17,936 bases of DNA from assembly GCA_046730475.1 (NCBI GenBank), contig JBKPIY010000016.1, forward strand, positions 1 through 17,936. The letters are read 5' to 3'. The notes beneath the pieces were generated by a model. The model was not told the origin of the DNA, did not search any database, and worked only from the letters and a program-made list of their open reading frames with translations. Positions 14,180 through 17,936 of the stretch are shown in pieces (the stretch's first letter is position 1; every line of letters starts with the position of its first letter). Origin of the DNA: JBKPIY01 sp046730475. GTDB taxonomy: Bacteria; Actinomycetota; Thermoleophilia; Solirubrobacterales; 70-9. Position numbers and translations under genes: made by a program.

Positions 14180-15907
14180 TCAGTTGGCGAGCACGTAGGT
14201 GCCGGGTGCCCTTCCCCGCGGCTGGAGGCGGCTGTTGCCGAGCCGCTTCGGCGCTTTGCGCATGGGGCCCGAGCGCTCCGCGAGCCACTCGTTCCAGTCC
14301 TCCCACCAGCTCCCGGGGCGCTTCTCGGCCGCGGCGAGCCACCGATTCGGGTCCTCGTGGTCGCCCTCCTCGGCGATCCGGTAGCTGGCCTTCTCGTTTC
14401 CCGGCGGGTTGACGATCGCCGCGATGTGACCGCTGGTCGAGAGGGCGAACCGGACGTTGCCGCTGAGCATCCGCGTGGTGCGCTGGCAGCTCTCCCACGG
14501 CGTGATGTGGTCGGCGATTCCCGCGACGACGTAGCTGTCGACAGTCACCCGACCAAGGTCGAGCGGCGTCCCGATCACGCTGAGGACGCCTGGTTCGACC
14601 AGCGGGTTGTCGAGCGCGATCTGGATGAAGTCGCGGTGGAGGCCGGCCGCGAGCCGCACCGTGTCCTGGTTCCAGAAGAGGATGTCGAACGCCGGGGGGC
14701 GGCGCCCAAGCAGGTAGTTGTTGACGACGTAGGACCAGATCAGGTCGTTGGGGCGAAGCCAGGCGAACATCTCCGCCAGCGCCCGTCCGTCGAGATAGCC
14801 GCGGCGGGCAGATGCCGCCAGGGCGAGCCTGGCGAGGTCGCGGTTGACGAAGGCGCTCGGGGTGCCCGCCTGCTCGTTGTCGAGAACGCAGACGCCGAGG
14901 GTGAGGCCGGCGAGCCGCTCCTGCTCCCCGGTCGCGGCGAGGTGGCCGGCGACGCACGCGCCCGCGATTCCGCCACCGCAGAAGGCGAGCAGGTGGGCCT
15001 GCTCGGAGCGTCCCGCCGAGCACGCCGCCTCGAGGGCCGACAGGATCGCCTCGGCGTAAGTGTCCAGCCCCCAGCTCCCATGCTCGGCTTCGGGGTTGCG
15101 CCAAGAGATCGCGAACACCTGCTGTCCCTTCCGAACCAGGTACTCGACCAGGCTGCGTCCGGGTGAGATGTCGGCGACGTAGAACTTGTTGATCATCGGT
15201 GGCACCAGGAGCAGCGGCACCGAGCGCACCTCGTCCGTCTGGGGCGCGTACTGGATCAGCTCGAAGCGATCCTCGCGCTGGATCACCGCGCCCGGGGTGG
15301 CGGCGAGGTTCTTGCCGAGCTCGAACTTGGAGGTGTCGACCATCGACGGCAGCCGGGGCGGCGTGCGCATGTCGGAGGTGAGCTGACCGGCTCCGTGGAC
15401 GAGGCTCATCCCCCGCGTTGCGACCGCGGCCTTGATCGCCGCCGGGTTCGACCACGGGAAATTGGTCGGCGCTAGGGCGTCGAGAAGATTCTCGACTGGG
15501 AACCGCACGCGACGCTCGGTCTGGAGGTCGAGCTCCGCGTCATCGATCAGGCCCTTGATCGCCTCGCCGGCCGCCAGGTATCCCTGCATCAGGCGGCGGA
15601 AGAGCGGGTTCTCGTTCCAGGCCGGATCGCTGAAGCGCCGGTCGCCGCGCTGGGGCGAGATCTCCCCGCCTCCCGCGGCCACCCGGCCGAGCTCCCGCGC
15701 GAGCCCGGTGAGCCGCCGCGTCACCTGGCGCGGCCGGCGGGCAAGCGAGGCGCCGAGCCGGAGAGTTGCGTCGGCGGCGAAGAAGCGCTGGCGCGGGCTG
15801 TAGGTGGCCTCGGTGAGAAGCACGTCCAAGGGCGCACTCAGGTCGCGCTGATCCGGGGCTCCGCCGACACCGGCCACCCTCTCCCTCTCGCTCGTGGTCC
15901 TCGCCAT
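14180..15907 (-). CDS. phaC: Polyhydroxyalkanoate synthase, class I-like
   Basis: A 575-residue alpha/beta-hydrolase-fold polymerase that joins 3-hydroxyacyl-CoA monomers into polyhydroxyalkanoate at granule surfaces. The PhaC N-terminal domain shows FSDPAWNENPLFRRLMQGYL (92-111) and FPVENLLDALAPTNFPWSNP. The catalytic domain has MINKFYVADISPGRSLVEYL, FAISWRNP, and the triad Cys310 (AFCGGGIAG), Asp466 (GIADHITPW) and His494 (STSGHIAAIVNPPGN). The lipase-box-like element is normally GxCxGG; here the first glycine is alanine (A-F-C-G-G). Length is that of class I enzymes, which act without PhaE/PhaR; neither is seen nearby. GAGAGGAGA precedes the ATG with suitable spacing. It lies 27 nt after the acyl-CoA dehydrogenase gene and 19 nt before the acyl-CoA synthetase, so the three are very likely one transcript. 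Monomer choice is unknown. Confidence 0.93.
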   Translation of the reverse strand: MARTTSERERVAGVGGAPDQRDLSAPLDVLLTEATYSPRQRFFAADATLRLGASLARRPRQVTRRLTGLARELGRVAAGGGEISPQRGDRRFSDPAWNENPLFRRLMQGYLAAGEAIKGLIDDAELDLQTERRVRFPVENLLDALAPTNFPWSNPAAIKAAVATRGMSLVHGAGQLTSDMRTPPRLPSMVDTSKFELGKNLAATPGAVIQREDRFELIQYAPQTDEVRSVPLLLVPPMINKFYVADISPGRSLVEYLVRKGQQVFAISWRNPEAEHGSWGLDTYAEAILSALEAACSAGRSEQAHLLAFCGGGIAGACVAGHLAATGEQERLAGLTLGVCVLDNEQAGTPSAFVNRDLARLALAASARRGYLDGRALAEMFAWLRPNDLIWSYVVNNYLLGRRPPAFDILFWNQDTVRLAAGLHRDFIQIALDNPLVEPGVLSVIGTPLDLGRVTVDSYVVAGIADHITPWESCQRTTRMLSGNVRFALSTSGHIAAIVNPPGNEKASYRIAEEGDHEDPNRWLAAAEKRPGSWWEDWNEWLAERSGPMRKAPKRLGNSRLQPRGRAPGTYVLAN

Positions 15908-15934
15908 CGTCGGTCTCCTCTCGGTCTCGTGCTC

Positions 15935-17161
15935 CTAAGCGAACGCGCCGGCGCCGGTGATGTCGCGCCCTACGATCAGCGTCTGGATCGTCTCCGTGCC
16001 CTCGAACGTGAAGATCGCCTCCATGTCCGCCATGTGGCGGGCCACGTGGTGGTCGAGCAGGATGCCGTTGCCGCCGAGCAGGTTGCGCGCCTCGGCAACC
16101 ACCTCACGGGCTTTGACCGTGTTGTTGAGCTTGGCCAGGGCGGCGATCGTGTCGGAGAGCCGCTCCTCCTCGGTAAGCCGCGCGAGGCGCACGCAGTAAA
16201 GCTGCATCGCGGTGATCTCGGCCAGCATCCGCACCAGCTTCTCCTGCACGATCTGAAAGCTCGCCAGCGGCTTGCCGAACTGCCTTCGCCCGACCGCGTA
16301 GGTGCGCGCCGCGTCGTAGGCGGCGACGGCGTGGCCGAGCGCGGCGTAGGCACAGGTGGTGCGCGTCGCGGCCAGCACTCGGCCGGTGTCTCTGAACGTC
16401 TCCGCGCCGGGCAGCCGGCATTCCGCCGGGATCCGAACGCTGCTGAGGCGGATGTCGGCGTTCCAGATCGCGCGCACCGAAGCCTTGCCCTCGATCACGC
16501 TCGCCTCGTAGCCGGGCGTCGGAGGCTCGACGAGAAAGCCCTTGACCTCGCCGTCGCTCGTGTCGCGCCCCCAGACCACCACCACGTCGGCGACGCTCCC
16601 GTTCCCGATCCAGCGCTTCGCCCCGTCGATCACGTACTCGTCGCCCTCCCGCCGCGCCGTCGTCTCCAGCGCCACCGCGTCGGACCCGTGTTCGGGCTCG
16701 GTGAGCGCAAAGGCGCCGAGCTTCTCGACGCGAGCCATCGCCGGTAGCCACCTCCGCTTTTGCTCCTCGGAGCCGAGCATGTGGATCGCCCGCATCGCCA
16801 GCCCCGCCTGCACCCCGAGGAAGGTCCCGAGGCTGCCGTCGCCCCGGCTCAGCTCCATGTTGATCAGCCCCGCGGCGAGCGGGCTCATCTCGGGACACCC
16901 GTAGCCCTGAAGACCGTCGCCGACCAGGCCGAGCTCGCCGAGCCGACGGCACAGCGCGACGGGGAAATCGGCCCGCTCCCAGTAGTCGTTGATGACCGGG
17001 AGCACCTCCTCCTCGACGAACCGTCGCGTCCGGGCGAGGTAGTCGGCCTCGGAGGCGCTCAGGTCCTCGCGCAGCAGGAAGTAGTCCGTTCCCAGGGCCT
17101 TCCCGACCTCGATTCGACCCGCCGACTCGGGGCGGGGGCTGGTGGTTGTCAACACGCTCAT
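15935..17161 (-). CDS. Acyl-CoA dehydrogenase, glutaryl-CoA-dehydrogenase-like
   Basis: A 408-residue FAD flavoprotein that introduces the alpha-beta double bond into an acyl-CoA. Motifs: ALTEPEHGSD (152-161), GRRQFGKPLASFQIVQEKL (291-309), GGNGILLDHHVARHMADME, and the catalytic base Glu387 in FEGTETIQTLIVGRD. The overall wording is that of the GCDH/FadE7 group. The arginine that holds the glutaryl carboxylate in true glutaryl-CoA dehydrogenase (the YRSAMSVQ segment) appears to be Gly112 here (LGTFLGVQ), so a non-dicarboxylic substrate is more likely; this rests on alignment by eye. TGAGGAG lies just before the ATG at 17161. It is the first gene of the phaC operon. Position suggests coupling of beta-oxidation intermediates to PHA synthesis. 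Confidence 0.9.
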   Translation of the reverse strand: MSVLTTTSPRPESAGRIEVGKALGTDYFLLREDLSASEADYLARTRRFVEEEVLPVINDYWERADFPVALCRRLGELGLVGDGLQGYGCPEMSPLAAGLINMELSRGDGSLGTFLGVQAGLAMRAIHMLGSEEQKRRWLPAMARVEKLGAFALTEPEHGSDAVALETTARREGDEYVIDGAKRWIGNGSVADVVVVWGRDTSDGEVKGFLVEPPTPGYEASVIEGKASVRAIWNADIRLSSVRIPAECRLPGAETFRDTGRVLAATRTTCAYAALGHAVAAYDAARTYAVGRRQFGKPLASFQIVQEKLVRMLAEITAMQLYCVRLARLTEEERLSDTIAALAKLNNTVKAREVVAEARNLLGGNGILLDHHVARHMADMEAIFTFEGTETIQTLIVGRDITGAGAFA

Positions 17162-17221
17162 CGCTACTCCTCAGTTGCCTGTGCGCAACCTACGCCCACC
17201 GTCCCCCGGGATCATCAGGCG

Positions 17222-17256
17222 CGCTCACAAAGATCGAGCGGAACCGCTTGTGAGCG
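17222..17256. promoter_or_regulatory. Inverted repeat between the phaC operon and the PucR-like gene
   Basis: CGCTCACAA (17222-17230) and TTGTGAGCG (17248-17256) are perfect 9-bp inverted copies with a 17-bp spacer. A nearby third half-site-like GCGCACAAAG follows at 17257-17266, and AGCGGAACCGCT (17237-17248) is a smaller inverted repeat inside. The position, 61 nt upstream of the acyl-CoA dehydrogenase start and 50 nt upstream of the regulator start, suits an operator controlling both directions. The order of half-sites (TCACA then TGTGA) is the reverse of a CRP/FNR site. Confidence 0.5.
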
Positions 17257-17282
17257 GCGCACAAAGCGGAGTCGATCGGGCA

Positions 17283-17288
17283 TACAAT
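17283..17288 (+). promoter_or_regulatory. Probable -10 hexamer of the PucR-like gene
   Basis: TACAAT differs from TATAAT at one base and lies 18 nt before the ATG, giving a short leader. It stands out in this GC-rich DNA. No good -35 is found at 17 bp; TTGTGA of the inverted repeat lies 28 bp upstream, too far for standard spacing. Activator dependence would fit but is inference. Confidence 0.4.
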
Positions 17289-17306
17289 CTCCCCGATCAC
17301 AGGGAG

Positions 17307-17936
17307 ATGGCGGAGCCCGAGGCAACGGCCGTGACCGCGACCCAGGCGTCGCCGGGCGTACTGCGGCTCGTCGAGGGGTTCAGGGCGCGCATGGAGGAGA
17401 TCCTCGACGAATCGGTCCGGGCGATGGAAGAGGAGATCCCCTCCTATCGCTCAGCCGATCCGGCGATGCTCGACAGCGTCCGCGAGCACGTCGGGCTCCA
17501 CTTCGACGCGCTTCTGCGCAGCCTCTCCGAAGATCGCCCGATCACCCGCGAGGACCTGATGTTCATCCGTCCGGCCGCCACCCGCCGCGCCCGCGGGGGC
17601 GTGCCGCTGGCGGACTTCATGCACGCGTTCCGGATCGGCCAGCGGGAGATCTGGAGGGCGCTGGCGGCGGGAGCCTCAGGCGACGAGACGCGGGACGCGG
17701 CCCTCTCGATCGCCGAGCAGGTCATCGAGTACGTCAACCTCGCCTCGACCCACGCGGCGGAGGTCTACACCGAGGTCGAGGCGCTCCTCCAAGCCCAAGG
17801 CGAGCGGGTCAGGCGTGATCTTCTCGCCGAGCTCCTCGAGGGGCGGCAGCCCGAACCCGGACCTCGCCTCGATGCCGCGCGCGAGGCCGGCCGCGCGCCG
17901 GGGGCGCCGTGTGTCGTGGTCGCCGCCGGGGCGCGC
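17307..17936 (+). CDS. PucR/CdaR-like transcriptional regulator, N-terminal part (3' end outside window)
   Basis: The open frame runs 210 codons to the window end. Residues ~20-160 (EGFRARMEEILDESV, SVREHVGLHFDALLRSL, TRRARGGVPLADFMHAFRIG then QREIWRAL) match the all-helical N-terminal sensory domain of actinobacterial PucR-type regulators, which is similar to the RsbR/RsbRD N-terminal fold. The SIAEQVIEYVNLASTHAAEVY helix and the LLQAQGERVRRDLLAELLEG linker follow, as expected before a GGDEF-like middle domain and a C-terminal PucR helix-turn-helix, which would lie beyond the window. AGGGAG abuts the ATG at 17307, closer than usual; the alternative GTG at 17331 has no better site. Divergent placement from the phaC operon suggests it regulates that operon, perhaps in response to an acyl compound; this is inference. 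Confidence 0.8.
   Translation, partial: MAEPEATAVTATQASPGVLRLVEGFRARMEEILDESVRAMEEEIPSYRSADPAMLDSVREHVGLHFDALLRSLSEDRPITREDLMFIRPAATRRARGGVPLADFMHAFRIGQREIWRALAAGASGDETRDAALSIAEQVIEYVNLASTHAAEVYTEVEALLQAQGERVRRDLLAELLEGRQPEPGPRLDAAREAGRAPGAPCVVVAAGAR

Noticed and set aside
12865..15166. Long plus-strand open frames opposite the acyl-CoA synthetase and phaC
   Set aside because: Arg/Asp/Gly-rich antisense translations, no motifs; the minus-strand genes carry full catalytic sets.
1..17936. tRNA, rRNA, CRISPR, insertion sequence, prophage or toxin-antitoxin module
   Set aside because: No cloverleaf with a TTCRANNC arm, no spaced direct repeats, no transposase or integrase motifs and no small paired genes were found on either strand by eye.

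Overview
The window is very GC-rich DNA with dense, well-spaced bacterial genes, frequent GTG starts and GAGGAG-type ribosome binding sites. Gene content (ECF41 sigma factor with its usual partner, PucR-type regulator, GCDH-like acyl-CoA dehydrogenase, PHA synthase, agmatine deiminase and N-carbamoylputrescine amidase) and protein wording suggest a high-GC actinobacterium, most likely of the Thermoleophilia/Solirubrobacterales type. That placement is inference; there is no rRNA or other phylogenetic marker here.

Layout. 1-601 (+): 3' part of a glycerate kinase. 598-4.70 kb (-): agmatine deiminase, a 14-TM-type MFS transporter with an extra C-terminal domain, a FabG-like SDR and a small glutaredoxin/GST-N-like protein. 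4.77-5.72 kb (+): N-carbamoylputrescine amidase, divergent from agmatine deiminase; together they take agmatine to putrescine. 5.81-7.06 kb (-) and 7.16-8.48 kb (+): a divergent pair, an FAD-dependent NDH-2-like oxidoreductase and an Nramp-fold transporter with altered metal-site motifs.

8.49-12.63 kb is an erosion zone. Two intact genes, an ECF41-type sigma factor (SigJ-like) and a SAM methyltransferase, sit among gene remnants. These are a carboxymuconolactone decarboxylase (CMD) with its middle deleted, an SRPBCC-domain gene lacking its start, a proline dehydrogenase with an internal deletion and frameshift, and a frameshifted scrap of an EmrB/QacA-type transporter. A truncated-haemoglobin-family gene here has an otherwise whole product but no standard start codon. 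The CMD gene is the class of gene ECF41 sigma factors normally accompany, so the sigma factor appears to have outlived its neighbour target.

12.63-17.16 kb (-) is a tight operon: acyl-CoA dehydrogenase, class I-like PHA synthase, acyl-CoA synthetase, with 27-nt and 19-nt gaps. It suggests fatty acid/acyl-CoA handling linked to polyhydroxyalkanoate. A PucR-like regulator, cut by the window end, reads away from it (17.31 kb onward). The intergenic gap carries a perfect 9-bp inverted repeat and a TACAAT hexamer, so local divergent regulation is plausible.

I see no tRNA, rRNA, CRISPR array, insertion sequence or phage gene. The most interesting points are the decayed ECF41/CMD locus, two otherwise convincing genes without canonical start codons (agmatine deiminase and globin), the C-terminal domain and 22-bp palindrome at the MFS gene, and the Nramp motif changes.
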